Both the position numbers and the translations under genes were made by a program. The notes beneath the pieces were generated by a model. The model saw only the letters and a list, made by a program, of their open reading frames with translations. It searched no databases and had not been told where the DNA came from. DNA of 64,000 nucleotides from the IMG/VR virus record IMGVR_UViG_3300035698_013504, positions 1-64,000 of that record, one strand, 5' to 3'. The DNA is from a virus. This document shows, piece by piece, positions 1-8,059 of this stretch. The stretch's first letter is position 1; each line of letters starts with the position of its first letter.

Positions 1-1
1 A

Positions 2-295
2 TTCCTCGATCACATTGATTGGGGCTATCTGCACGTGCAGATGGACGAGCTTACGGCCGCGGCGAATATGGCGCCCGACCCTGGAGGGCAGGTTCTCCGC
101 GATCTTGTGTGTCTTCTTCATGGCCTACAGGATCTTGCCATTGATGAGTGGAAAGCCCCGCGTGACGGGATGACGAGTAACTACAAGTCGGACGAGGACG
201 ACAAGGACCTTCTAACGAAGATCGACGACCTGAGTAGGGATTTGGATAAGTCCAGGCGGTTAGTCGATCAACGGTACCCGGAGAGACGACGATGA
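2..295 (+). CDS. hypothetical protein, probably 5'-truncated by the window edge
   Basis: The frame is open from base 2, and the first internal ATG (base 35) has no ribosome binding site, so the gene probably starts outside the window. At least 97 residues are visible. The residues before that ATG (FLDHIDWGYLHVQ) read naturally. The C-terminus is charged and helical, with many Asp, Lys and Arg. The stop overlaps the next start as ATGA, which suggests one operon. No family was recognised. Confidence 0.6.
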   Translation, partial: FLDHIDWGYLHVQMDELTAAANMAPDPGGQVLRDLVCLLHGLQDLAIDEWKAPRDGMTSNYKSDEDDKDLLTKIDDLSRDLDKSRRLVDQRYPERRR

Positions 296-504
296 AGCTA
301 CCTAAGGGCTGTGCGGTACAGAGCCGCGTATTGAAAGAGACGATCGCGGCAACAGCTCCGAGGGAGGACGCCGTAAAGCTGTCTCTTTGGATGGAGTCTC
401 AAGGGTTCTTTAATGCCCAGCAATTCGACATACCCATGCGCCCCGGCCGAGTAAGACTGTGGGCCGAGCGCCACATTACAAAGGGAGACTGGCATGCTTC
501 ATGA
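292..504 (+). CDS. small hypothetical protein (70 aa)
   Basis: The start is fixed by an ATGA overlap with the upstream stop and by a GGAGA just before it. The protein is compact and basic (KLPKGCAVQSRVLKETI) with a C-terminal segment RVRLWAERHITKGDWHAS. The last codons overlap the next gene by 11 bases. No motif allows a functional call. The position inside a tightly packed plus-strand operon supports it being real. Confidence 0.6.
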   Translation: MKLPKGCAVQSRVLKETIAATAPREDAVKLSLWMESQGFFNAQQFDIPMRPGRVRLWAERHITKGDWHAS

Positions 505-1090
505 GATCTACCCCGCCGTATTGGTTATCATCGCGCTTGTTACGGCCCTTGCCGTGATCCGGAGCGCCCGTGAGCGCAACAAGGCCGCCTACAACATGAA
601 CCTGTTGGTCCTCGAGGGTCTGGTGCGTATCACGGCCGGGCAGACGTCGGCCTGCGGAGCCTCCAAGGACATCCTGCAGCGCGTCGGCTGGTTACGAGAA
701 ACCACCGGGTCCGTTGATGAGGGTGTCGCCGACACTTTGGAATGCGTGCGACTACTTCGTTTAGCAGGCTTGGAGAAGCAGATAAGCGCGCTGCTCATCA
801 AGAACCTTATTGGTCATACGGACTGGAAGCTCTTCAGAGAACAGAAGGCCTTCCTCGTGGAGAACTCGGGTCACGATGAGCGCGCTGACGGCCTGCTTAG
901 CTTTCTCGACAAGCTGCAGGACATATTCGTAAAGGGCTTCGACTTCTCCGAGGAAGAGATCTTTGGTAAGTACGACGAGGCCGAGACAGACGGAGCGCAG
1001 TCGGATTTCGATATATCCGACTTGAACAACGTACCCCCCGACGCCGAGCCGGATGAAGCCTCGGTAGAAGAAGCGTGTGACGAAGACTAG
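494..1090 (+). CDS. membrane-anchored hypothetical protein (198 aa)
   Basis: Residues 5-22 (IYPAVLVIIALVTALAVI) form one hydrophobic segment at the extreme N-terminus, followed by Arg/Lys-rich residues. This is typical of a signal anchor with the rest in the cytoplasm. The remaining ~170 residues look helical and become very acidic at the C-terminus. The start overlaps the preceding gene and lies 9 bases after a GGGAGA sequence. No family was recognised. It may be a membrane-bound early phage protein, but that is inference only. Confidence 0.65.
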   Translation: MLHEIYPAVLVIIALVTALAVIRSARERNKAAYNMNLLVLEGLVRITAGQTSACGASKDILQRVGWLRETTGSVDEGVADTLECVRLLRLAGLEKQISALLIKNLIGHTDWKLFREQKAFLVENSGHDERADGLLSFLDKLQDIFVKGFDFSEEEIFGKYDEAETDGAQSDFDISDLNNVPPDAEPDEASVEEACDED

Positions 1091-1099
1091 GAGATAGCG

Positions 1100-1447
1100 A
1101 TGTTCCCCAGGACCCCTCCGAAGACACCGACGACGTCGTCGGGTCCGAGCGCGGGGATGCTGGCGCCAGTAATCAAAGCGATGGTTGAGGACCTGGCTTT
1201 CAGCATTACTCAGCGTATCGGACGAAGTCTGGACTGGCGCGGCCCGTCCACCGATCCCCGGCTAGTGTCATACATTAGTCGAATAGTAATGCGGGAGCCA
1301 GAGCTCGCCATGGAACATGCGCAGCTCTTGAAGCAAGTTACGCCAGAGGAGCGGGATGAAGATCCCGACCTTGAGCGTATGTCGCAAGAGGTAGACTACA
1401 GGCTGCTGAAGGACCGCAAAGCGCTAGTAGCTCACCTCGCAGTGTGA
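1100..1447 (+). CDS. hypothetical protein (115 aa)
   Basis: It begins 10 bases after the previous stop, with GGAGA just upstream. The N-terminus is rich in Pro, Thr and Ser (RTPPKTPTTSSGPSAG); the rest is helical (MREPELAMEHAQLLKQV). It is the last gene of the first operon, since a strong hairpin follows 16 bases after its stop. No recognisable domain. Confidence 0.6.
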   Translation: MFPRTPPKTPTTSSGPSAGMLAPVIKAMVEDLAFSITQRIGRSLDWRGPSTDPRLVSYISRIVMREPELAMEHAQLLKQVTPEERDEDPDLERMSQEVDYRLLKDRKALVAHLAV

Positions 1448-1463
1448 GAGACGTATCGGCACT

Positions 1464-1514
1464 AGAGAGGGCGACCCTACCCTTTGACAAGGTAGGGAGC
1501 CCTCTCTGTTTATG
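1464..1514 (+). terminator. terminator hairpin closing the first operon
   Basis: AGAGAGGGC (1464-1472) pairs with GCCCTCTCT (1499-1507). Inside it CCCTACC pairs with GGTAGGG, with a short GA/A bulge and a 9-base loop. The tail TGTTTAT is only moderately T-rich. The hairpin lies directly between two genes, and the ribosome binding site of the next gene follows it, so it may also tune read-through. Confidence 0.7.
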
Positions 1515-1523
1515 GAGACTAAG

Positions 1524-2168
1524 ATGCATTCAGTACACAACTTTCTTTTGCACACTGAGATCGAGAGTATACCGCTGGCCGAGATCGGTCAATGGGCCCT
1601 GACGGCCTATAAGGAGGGGTTTGAGCACATCCTGGATGAGAACAACTGGGATAGCCCGCTATACGCTGTCACCAGCAGAGGTGACGTTGTTGAGGTCTTT
1701 GGTCATGACCCGGATGCGAGGCACGCAAGCCGCGAAGCTACGGCTGTCTCAATAGGGTCTCGCTGGGAATGGGCGCGTAAACTTGCCACTGAGTGTGTTG
1801 CCACAGACATGCGCCTCTTCGGCGTGTCTGATGTTTCGATTCGGAGCCCAGTAGACCACAGACCCCCTCACGGGGAGAACGAGCTCCTGAGATACACGGC
1901 AGACGAGCTCATAGGTAAAATCTGCACACATATACCCACCCGGTTGTCGACAGCATATACGGCGGCATGCGGCCGTTCGCCCCAGCCAAGCATTGCGGGG
2001 CACGAGAGGCGGGCGTTGGCCGCGCAGTACGAAGCGTTCATGCGTTGTGACACACCACCTTTCACGCCTACAGGGTACGGAATGACGCCCTATACCTACA
2101 GGGCGCACGATCTCACCTATGAGAGCGAGGGGGGAAACGTAATCCTCTTCGTGGACATCCACACGTAA
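1524..2168 (+). CDS. hypothetical protein (214 aa)
   Basis: The ATG at 1524 is chosen over an in-frame ATG at 1512 because GGAG at 1514-1517 sits at the right distance upstream. The protein is soluble-looking, with aromatic clusters near the N-terminus (ALTAYKEGFEHILDENNW) and no membrane segment. It is a single-gene unit flanked by two hairpin terminators. No family was recognised. Confidence 0.65.
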   Translation: MHSVHNFLLHTEIESIPLAEIGQWALTAYKEGFEHILDENNWDSPLYAVTSRGDVVEVFGHDPDARHASREATAVSIGSRWEWARKLATECVATDMRLFGVSDVSIRSPVDHRPPHGENELLRYTADELIGKICTHIPTRLSTAYTAACGRSPQPSIAGHERRALAAQYEAFMRCDTPPFTPTGYGMTPYTYRAHDLTYESEGGNVILFVDIHT

Positions 2169-2240
2169 ACAACAAGATGCGGGCGCGTACACCGAGTCAG
2201 CTAAAACCCATATCCATTGTGGCTAGACTTCGACTGTGCT

Positions 2241-2286
2241 GGTGACCGACTCAATACAACGAGTCGGTCACCGCCTGCGCTTTTAC
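2241..2286 (+). terminator. rho-independent terminator
   Basis: A perfect 12-bp stem GGTGACCGACTC / GAGTCGGTCACC with the loop AATACAAC is followed by GCCTGCGCTTTTACTT. It separates the first genes from the 13-paralogue array. Confidence 0.85.
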
Positions 2287-2301
2287 TTAGCCCTTGTCTG
2301 T

Positions 2302-2323
2302 GACGCGTTACTATAGATTGGAG
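2302..2323 (+). promoter_or_regulatory. conserved phage promoter-like motif before the 13-gene array
   Basis: ACGCGTTACTATAGATTGG plus AG is identical to a site at 18391-18412, and a close variant lies at 27069-27089. All three stand between a gene end and a new transcription unit. The core CTATAG followed by purines resembles the start region of single-subunit phage RNA polymerase promoters. It could equally be an extended -10 box read by the multisubunit polymerase encoded in this window. Which polymerase uses it is unknown. Confidence 0.55.
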
Positions 2324-2386
2324 TCGAGTTTCATCCCATTCGTGGGGTGGCTGCGGCTCCTTCTCTTATATCTACGGAGGACAACT

Positions 2387-2881
2387 GTGTTGCAATGGAA
2401 GGTCAAGCCACATCCGTGGTTCCGGGCACTCGTGAGATGGTCGCTGTACAACATGATCCTTGAGTGTGATGCTCCGGACTACTTCAATAACCCGAGTCTC
2501 CGCGGGGAGCTGAACGTAGCCGATACGACACGAGGAAACATCAGGGACTTGTGTGTCCAGCTACTAGAGGGGTCGCAGTCGACTACCTGCTACCAGCCCT
2601 CCTTCAGGGCGTTCGCCGTCTTGAATCGCGTGATTTACTTTGCGCTGTCTAATGCGCACGACGTTTCGGATGACACAGACGTCATCGAAGAGTTCTACTT
2701 CCCCGTGTGGCTCGACCCCAGTGAGGTCATAACGCTCGGAAGTCAGGACTACGCGCTTGTTGTCGTTGATCCGCCGCCGGACAACCCAAGGGATGCAACA
2801 AGAGAACCGGAAGAATGTCTTTACCTCGAGCGCGGCGAAGGCGTCGCGGTTTACCCCAACCGCGCAGGGAGGCTCCTCTAA
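2387..2881 (+). CDS. tandem paralogue family, copy 1 of 13 (164 aa)
   Basis: First of 13 head-to-tail paralogues. The shared plan is: M-L-x-W at positions 1-4, P-H-x-W-F at 8-12, W18, L20-Y21, C27 and P30; then a helix with R-x-M-C-x-x-L-L, a S-K turn, a P-T-x-(Y/L)-Q segment, a V-x-x-R-V-x-x-W helix, an aromatic R-Y-F-P-like motif, and a C-terminal E-x-C-L-(F/Y/H). The start is GTG at 2387, aligned with the MLxW start of its sisters and preceded by GGAGG. The family is not recognised. It is small, soluble and Cys/Trp-conserved, so a structural core is likely. Its C-terminus (PPPDNPRDATREPEECLYL) is closest to copy 6. Confidence 0.75.
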   Translation: MLQWKVKPHPWFRALVRWSLYNMILECDAPDYFNNPSLRGELNVADTTRGNIRDLCVQLLEGSQSTTCYQPSFRAFAVLNRVIYFALSNAHDVSDDTDVIEEFYFPVWLDPSEVITLGSQDYALVVVDPPPDNPRDATREPEECLYLERGEGVAVYPNRAGRLL

Positions 2882-3354
2882 TGCTGAATTGGAAAAAGAT
2901 GCCACACCAGTGGTTTCGAAAGCTCGTCCAATGGTCCCTCTATAGGGCGATACTGGAGTGTGACCTTCCCATGTGTTTCGCAGGCCGTAGTTTACGGCGT
3001 ACCCTCGTCCTGGATCATATGACGAACGATAACTTCAGGCAGATGTGTGAGACCATCTTGTTGGCGTCGAAGAGTGCGCAATGTCACAGGCTCACAGGGT
3101 ACCAGGCTGAAGTTCTGTATCGTGTGCTGGGTTGGGTATTTAATGGCCGCCTCGACGTTGTTAACGTCGCGATAGCCAGCGTCGAAGCAGCCTATTTTCC
3201 GGAGACGGGGGCTGCGGCTGCGGCCTGTACATTTACGGCTCCACTCCCGTCTGATTTCCGGTTAGAGCTCTTTGACGGGCGGCTCCCGCCTAACGGGATT
3301 GACGCCGACCCGGAGATGCGGCTCCTTCTACACAACGACGTTGGGATCAACTAG
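2881..3354 (+). CDS. tandem paralogue family, copy 2 of 13 (157 aa)
   Basis: It starts at an ATG sharing its A with the stop of copy 1 (TAATG), so translation is probably coupled. It keeps MLNW, PHQWF, W18 and C27, but the C-terminal third is divergent, Ala-rich, and lacks the usual C-L-F ending (it ends MRLLLHNDVGIN). A 31-base spacer separates it from copy 3. Function unknown. Confidence 0.72.
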   Translation: MLNWKKMPHQWFRKLVQWSLYRAILECDLPMCFAGRSLRRTLVLDHMTNDNFRQMCETILLASKSAQCHRLTGYQAEVLYRVLGWVFNGRLDVVNVAIASVEAAYFPETGAAAAACTFTAPLPSDFRLELFDGRLPPNGIDADPEMRLLLHNDVGIN

Positions 3355-3385
3355 GACAACCGCCCCTACTAGAGAGACTACGCTC

Positions 3386-4018
3386 ATGCTTAGATGGAAA
3401 GTCGCACCACACCCGTGGTTCCAGTTACTTGTACAGTGGGCGCTTTACACAGCTATCGTAAAGTGCGATACCCCGCCCTCCCTCCGCCAGCGGCCTGTGC
3501 ACGATCAGCTGGGCCTGCCGCATATGACTGATGGCGACATTCGGCTGATGTGTTCCAACATGCTGGTGGCGTCTAAGAGTGGAGAGAACTACCTACCCAA
3601 AGAGTATGGGTTTCGGGTTATACGCTCCGTGCTGTACTGGGCGCTCACCAGCTTACCCGGTATCTCGTCGCAGGCGACAAATAACATCGTCCAGCGATAC
3701 TGTTATGACGTCGTTGAGGAGGATATCAGGGATAGACCCCCTGATCAGGTGGAATACGTCGCCCACTCGACAGGTTTCAGGCAGGCCGACAACACCACGG
3801 ACCCAGAAGAAGACGAGCTGTACTGTCTGTTTGGTATCGCGAGTGGCGCGGTTGACGCTGACCCGCGCAGCAGTTTCGACGAGGCCGTTGCCGCCCACTA
3901 CGGTAGCAACCTCGCTGTTCCGGGCACCACTTTCGAACGGATCACTTCCAACTCCTACGAGATCAACGTCAGCCCCACCGGCCGCGCCCGCAGTTCCTCG
4001 GTTAGCACCAGCTTCTAG
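3386..4018 (+). CDS. tandem paralogue family, copy 3 of 13, C-terminally extended (210 aa)
   Basis: It has the normal family core (MLRWKVAPHPWF, LLVQWALYTAIVKCDTP), then runs about 50 residues beyond the C-L-F box into a Ser/Thr/Arg-rich tail ending SSSVSTSF. It is the longest copy. The leader and first codons (from CTAGAGAGACTACGCTC through the first six codons) are repeated exactly at copy 4, indicating a recent duplication or conversion tract. The extension may be a remnant of a further gene copy that fused in frame. Confidence 0.72.
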   Translation: MLRWKVAPHPWFQLLVQWALYTAIVKCDTPPSLRQRPVHDQLGLPHMTDGDIRLMCSNMLVASKSGENYLPKEYGFRVIRSVLYWALTSLPGISSQATNNIVQRYCYDVVEEDIRDRPPDQVEYVAHSTGFRQADNTTDPEEDELYCLFGIASGAVDADPRSSFDEAVAAHYGSNLAVPGTTFERITSNSYEINVSPTGRARSSSVSTSF

Positions 4019-4031
4019 AGAGACTACGCTC

Positions 4032-4514
4032 ATGCTTAGATGGAAAGTCAAACCCAACCCGTGGTTCCAGGAGCTCATGCAGTGGGCGTTGTACCAAACA
4101 ATCCTGGATTGCCGCAGGCCCCGCTATCTCTGCTCCGCGCAGATACACCGGGACTTAACCCTGTCACACATGGACGATGGTGAAGTAGACATCATGTGTA
4201 CTGCGCTACTACGCGCGTCGAAAGCCGGGGCATGCTTTCGGCCGACGACGTACCAGTTCCTCGTTTTGAGCCGCGTACTCGATAGGGCGATCAACTGGTC
4301 GAATGGTATCGTTGGATCCGCGACGGATTCCATCATCGATCGATACTTCCCGGATAGCCTACCCATGACGGATGCAGGTAGACGTCCAGTAGTGGGGGAC
4401 TTTAGCCTGATGCTTGGCGACGAGCCGCCGCTCAATGTTTCGCTTCCCGACGAGGAGCGCCGGACCTGCCTATTCGTTGACCCGAATAACGACGAGGACG
4501 ACATCCCCTATTAA
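4032..4514 (+). CDS. tandem paralogue family, copy 4 of 13 (160 aa)
   Basis: The start ATG at 4032 follows the same leader as copy 3. The core is MLRWKVKPNPWF, with Asn in place of the usual His at position 9, then LMQWALYQTILDC. It ends RRTCLFVDPNNDEDDIPY, an acidic tail seen in several copies. Thirteen bases separate it from copy 3 and ten from copy 5, so the genes form one transcript. Confidence 0.73.
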   Translation: MLRWKVKPNPWFQELMQWALYQTILDCRRPRYLCSAQIHRDLTLSHMDDGEVDIMCTALLRASKAGACFRPTTYQFLVLSRVLDRAINWSNGIVGSATDSIIDRYFPDSLPMTDAGRRPVVGDFSLMLGDEPPLNVSLPDEERRTCLFVDPNNDEDDIPY

Positions 4515-4524
4515 GGAGCCGCAC

Positions 4525-5010
4525 ATGTTGTGTTGGAACTCAAAGCCTCACCGATGGTTCCAGGACCTTGTGGAGTGGTCACTGTATAAGTTCATCTTGG
4601 AGTGCCGAATCCCGTATTGTCTCGGTGACCCGCCTATGGTCGTTGATCTGGGCCTGGTACACATGACTGACGCCGAGCTGGTGACGATGTGCACCGCGTT
4701 GCTGCAGGCGTCAAAGCGTGAGAGGTACTATCAGCCCACCCGGTACCAGTTCATGGTCTTGGACATTATGCTTAGCAAGATACTCGGCACCAGGAGAAAC
4801 GTCGCCAGGGCCGCACATGGCAACATCCTCTTAAGATACTTCCCGCCCCGTCCTGATGGCGATTTCCGCGCCACGACGCCTCGTCTGAGTGACTACGTGT
4901 TAGACCCTGTCCCCGATCCCCCGCTTAACTACGCGACTCCAAGCGCTGAAGAGGTAGCCTGCCTCCGCACTAACCATCTCGGTGAGGTCGTAGAGCCTCC
5001 CGCATTCTGA
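4525..5010 (+). CDS. tandem paralogue family, copy 5 of 13 (161 aa)
   Basis: Preceded by TTAAGGAG with good spacing. The core is MLCWNSKPHRWF then LVEWSLYKFILEC. It has the standard middle (TMCTALLQASK, PTRYQFMVL) and the RYFPPRPDG element. The C-terminal box is degraded to VACLRTNHLGEVVEPPAF. Function unknown. Confidence 0.73.
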   Translation: MLCWNSKPHRWFQDLVEWSLYKFILECRIPYCLGDPPMVVDLGLVHMTDAELVTMCTALLQASKRERYYQPTRYQFMVLDIMLSKILGTRRNVARAAHGNILLRYFPPRPDGDFRATTPRLSDYVLDPVPDPPLNYATPSAEEVACLRTNHLGEVVEPPAF

Positions 5011-5022
5011 GGAAGAACACCC

Positions 5023-5505
5023 ATGTTGAAATGGACAGTACGGCCCCACCGCTGGTTTCAGGAGTTAGTACAGTGGTCGCTCTATCGCGTGATCATTGAG
5101 TGTGACAAGCCGCCTTACTGTAACAGTCCGAACGTACCGCGGGCGGTAGAGATGTCGAGCCTGTCTGTCGAAGACATACGCCGCATGTGTACGGGGCTTC
5201 TGGAAAAGTCAAAGAGTCCGGTCACTTACCTTCCTACCCTGCAGGCGTTTGGGGTCCTGGATCGCGTGATCTACTGGGTGCTGGAAGAAATGTGTTGTGT
5301 TGATGGTGACGCTATGGATACCATTAACAATCACTATTTTCCTCCGGAGTTTGAGTCTGGCGCGCTCGTTAATATCACAGTGGACGACTACGTGTTCACG
5401 CCAGCCGAGGTGCCAGCGGACAACCCCGTGAGCCCGGAGGATGACCTAGAGGCTTGTCTCCATCTTGACGAAGGGGAAGCCGCCGAGTTTTACCCGACAC
5501 CCTAA
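5023..5505 (+). CDS. tandem paralogue family, copy 6 of 13 (160 aa)
   Basis: MLKWTVRPHRWF then LVQWSLYRVIIECDKP. It shares with copy 1 the segment QAFxVLxRVIYxxL and the ending EACLHLDEGEAAEFYPT, so these two form a subgroup although they are five genes apart. Such interleaving fits repeated unequal crossover or conversion rather than one simple expansion. The ribosome binding region is GGAAGAACACCC. Confidence 0.74.
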   Translation: MLKWTVRPHRWFQELVQWSLYRVIIECDKPPYCNSPNVPRAVEMSSLSVEDIRRMCTGLLEKSKSPVTYLPTLQAFGVLDRVIYWVLEEMCCVDGDAMDTINNHYFPPEFESGALVNITVDDYVFTPAEVPADNPVSPEDDLEACLHLDEGEAAEFYPTP

Positions 5506-5517
5506 GGAAGGATACCC

Positions 5518-5991
5518 ATGCTACGATGGAATGTTCAAACCCGCCCTTGGTTCGCACAATTTGTTCAGTGGGCACTCTACCGCGCTATTGTGCAGTGCGA
5601 CACTCCAGATTTCTTGGAGGTCGATCCTCTGAGCGAAACCTTTGGCCTGAGCCATATGGATGATGACGACTTGCGACGTATGTGTACTGCGTTGCTGCGG
5701 GCGTCAAAGCTTAACAACTACTGTCAGCCCACGGGGTACCAGTTCGCGGTCATGTTCCAAGTGCTCGACTGGGCGCTGCAGGATGCGGATGTCATTGACG
5801 ACACTTCGATGCGCGCCATTGCCGACCGCTACTTCCCGGCGCCGAACCCTACAATGCTGTACTTAAACTCACGGACCGAGGCTTCAGACTACGAGTTGGT
5901 ACCGGTTAACGCGCCCCCGTTTAACCCCATGGACCGTACGCGTGACATAGAGAGTTGCCTCTTCACCGAACAGCGCGACAACTCCGAGTAA
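5518..5991 (+). CDS. tandem paralogue family, copy 7 of 13 (157 aa)
   Basis: MLRWNVQTRPWF replaces the usual Pro-His at positions 8-9. The rest follows the family closely (VQWALYRAIVQCDTP, LRRMCTALLRASK, PTGYQFAVM, ADRYFPAP, ESCLFTEQ). It belongs to the subgroup with copies 8 and 9 (RxMC, PTGYQF or PSGYHF). Confidence 0.74.
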   Translation: MLRWNVQTRPWFAQFVQWALYRAIVQCDTPDFLEVDPLSETFGLSHMDDDDLRRMCTALLRASKLNNYCQPTGYQFAVMFQVLDWALQDADVIDDTSMRAIADRYFPAPNPTMLYLNSRTEASDYELVPVNAPPFNPMDRTRDIESCLFTEQRDNSE

Positions 5992-6003
5992 GGAAGAACA
6001 CCC

Positions 6004-6522
6004 ATGCTTAAATGGAGGCGACAACCTCACCCATGGTTTCAAGCGCTCATTCAGTGGGCGCTTTACAGGGCGATCATAAGATGTGATGAGCCCAGCTACT
6101 TCAACGGCACCCCGCTGAGCACGACCCTGGACTTGCATCATCTCAATGACCTGATCTTGCGGGGCATGTGTGCGCAGCTGTTGCTCGCGTCTAAGGGCGA
6201 TCTGTGTTACAGGCCTTCAGGGTATCATTTCTCGGTACTGTACCGTGTGATCTCGTGGGCGCTTAGGGGTATGCCGGGTGTTTTGACGACGGCTACGTCT
6301 AACATTTTCGCCCGATACTTTCCGGCTATCAACATCATATCCATCGTGGCCAGGCCGACGCGGCCCACGGACTACGACTTGCTGCCAACAGCTCTCCCTG
6401 CGCCTCACCACCTGATACCTGAGGTTGATAGAGATACGTGTCTCTTCGGCCTAAGGGAGCAGGACGACGAGGACGACGAAGAGCAGGTCGACGACATGGG
6501 CTACGCCTGGCCACGAAGGTGA
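6004..6522 (+). CDS. tandem paralogue family, copy 8 of 13, acidic tail (172 aa)
   Basis: MLKWRRQPHPWF then LIQWALYRAIIRCDEP, with LRGMCAQLLLASK and ARYFP. After RDTCLF it adds a strongly acidic stretch (EQDDEDDEEQVDDMG) and a basic end WPRR. The tail differs from all sisters and could modify a surface interaction; this is speculation. Confidence 0.74.
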   Translation: MLKWRRQPHPWFQALIQWALYRAIIRCDEPSYFNGTPLSTTLDLHHLNDLILRGMCAQLLLASKGDLCYRPSGYHFSVLYRVISWALRGMPGVLTTATSNIFARYFPAINIISIVARPTRPTDYDLLPTALPAPHHLIPEVDRDTCLFGLREQDDEDDEEQVDDMGYAWPRR

Positions 6523-6552
6523 GAACAATATCGAGTTCTAGAAAGGACACGC

Positions 6553-7035
6553 ATGCTAAACTGGAGAGTAAGACCACACCCGTGGTTTCAGGAGCTCGTT
6601 CAGTGGGCGCTTTACAAGGCGATCATACGGTGTGACAGGCCCGACTACTTTGACGGCCTGCCCCTGACCGCACGCATGGCTCTGCCGCATATGGTCGACG
6701 CCGACCTACGTCGTATGTGTACAGTGCTGCTACGTGGGTCAAAACGTGACGTATGTCTGCAACCCACAGGCTACCAGTTTGTGGTTCTGCGCCGTGTGAT
6801 TTCCTGGGTGCTCAACGATACCAGCGCTGTTGCTGCTGCCTCCGGCAACATTAACATCCGGTATTGCCCGCCAAGTGACGTCCTGCCTCTGGTGCTTAGT
6901 AGGCCGCAGGATGGAGATTACGAGTTGACGCTCGCGCTTCCACCGGCCCTTAACAGCTCGGACCCTGCGACTGATATGGAGCTCTGCCTCTTTACGGAGC
7001 CCCTTACCGACCACAACAACCACGACCCCTCATAG
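6553..7035 (+). CDS. tandem paralogue family, copy 9 of 13 (160 aa)
   Basis: MLNWRVRPHPWF then LVQWALYKAIIRCDRPDYF, the closest to an apparent family consensus. The middle is LRRMCTVLLRGSK and PTGYQFVVLRRVISWVL; the RYFP element has become RYCPP. It ends MELCLFTEPLTDHNNHDPS. Preceded by AGAAAGGACACGC. Confidence 0.74.
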   Translation: MLNWRVRPHPWFQELVQWALYKAIIRCDRPDYFDGLPLTARMALPHMVDADLRRMCTVLLRGSKRDVCLQPTGYQFVVLRRVISWVLNDTSAVAAASGNINIRYCPPSDVLPLVLSRPQDGDYELTLALPPALNSSDPATDMELCLFTEPLTDHNNHDPS

Positions 7036-7046
7036 AAAGGCTTATC

Positions 7047-7535
7047 ATGCTCAGATGGAGATTCATGCCTTACCCATGGTTCACCAGGGTCGTACACTGG
7101 GCGCTTTACCGCGCGATCCTGGAATGCACTGTGCCCTCCGAGTTTGCCGCTGAGACCCTCTCTCATGCACTGGGCCTCCCCCGTATGTGCGATGACAACA
7201 TCGCGCGGATGTGTACGGCGATCCTGATTGCGTCGAAGGATGAAACGCGGTGGTTTCAGCCCACCCCGTACCAGTTCGCCGTCATGGATCACATCTTCTT
7301 TTGGGTGTTTGAGGATTACGGCGAGGTGGTCGAAGAGGCATCAGACAACATCGTTAGGCACTACATTGCGCCTACACGTGAGTTGTCGTGCTACACAACC
7401 CGGGACCCGTCTCCGGGCGACTACATGCTAGAGGCTACAGGAGCGCCCCCGCGTAACCCCCGACTTTCCTCGGTGGATCCGCAGATCTGTCTCTTCCTTG
7501 AGTCCAATGAGGGTGAGAACAACGACTACGACTAG
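7047..7535 (+). CDS. tandem paralogue family, copy 10 of 13 (162 aa)
   Basis: MLRWRFMPYPWF then VVHWALYRAILECTVP. It keeps IARMCTAILIASKDE and PTPYQFAVM, but the RYFP box is changed to RHYIAP. It ends PQICLFLESNEGENNDYD. Eleven bases separate it from copy 11, with the ribosome site AGAAAGGACACTC. Confidence 0.73.
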   Translation: MLRWRFMPYPWFTRVVHWALYRAILECTVPSEFAAETLSHALGLPRMCDDNIARMCTAILIASKDETRWFQPTPYQFAVMDHIFFWVFEDYGEVVEEASDNIVRHYIAPTRELSCYTTRDPSPGDYMLEATGAPPRNPRLSSVDPQICLFLESNEGENNDYD

Positions 7536-7546
7536 AAAGGACACTC

Positions 7547-8056
7547 ATGCTTAGATGGAAGGTTACGGCCAACGAGTGGTTCACTGAGCTCGTAGAGTGG
7601 CTGCTCGGGTCCGCCGCTATGCGTTGTAATGCCCCGTGGTGTGTATCGCAAACGTCGTTCGTCGATCGCCTTGACCCGATAGCCATCGAAAGCGGTGACT
7701 TACGGGACATATGTCAACTGCTGTTGCGATCATCTACTGACAGCGCCCAGTATTGGGGGGTCACTGCGTATCAGCGGCTCATTGTCTACAGGCTGCTACA
7801 GTGGGGGCTTCATCATCATACCCATGCGGTGTACGACATCGCGCGGATATACTTCTTTGACACTACCTTCACCTTCCTCGCGGGGCAGGGCCCGTCGGAT
7901 GGGGATTTCCGTATGGTGTTGTCAGATGATCCGCCTAGAAACCTCATAAACGGGCATGATGAGGCGCGTCTATGCCTCATCGACGAATTCAACACTACAA
8001 GGCCTGATGGGAGCTTTCTCCCGCACTTCCAGGTCGGAACGGAACAGGAAGGCTAA
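7547..8056 (+). CDS. tandem paralogue family, copy 11 of 13, divergent (169 aa)
   Basis: MLRWKVTANEWF lacks the P-H pair; LVEWLLGSAAMRCNAPWC follows. Together with copy 12 it forms a divergent pair (EWLL in place of WALY, F-V-D-x-L, LRDxCxxLLR). The C-terminal box is ARLCLIDEFN. Divergence at the array's distal end suggests these are older copies. Confidence 0.7.
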   Translation: MLRWKVTANEWFTELVEWLLGSAAMRCNAPWCVSQTSFVDRLDPIAIESGDLRDICQLLLRSSTDSAQYWGVTAYQRLIVYRLLQWGLHHHTHAVYDIARIYFFDTTFTFLAGQGPSDGDFRMVLSDDPPRNLINGHDEARLCLIDEFNTTRPDGSFLPHFQVGTEQEG

Positions 8057-8059
8057 GTC

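Noticed and set aside
2201-2229. Sigma70 promoter ending in TAGACT before the 2241 terminator
   Set aside because: No acceptable -35 box 16-18 bases upstream, and it would read straight into the terminator.
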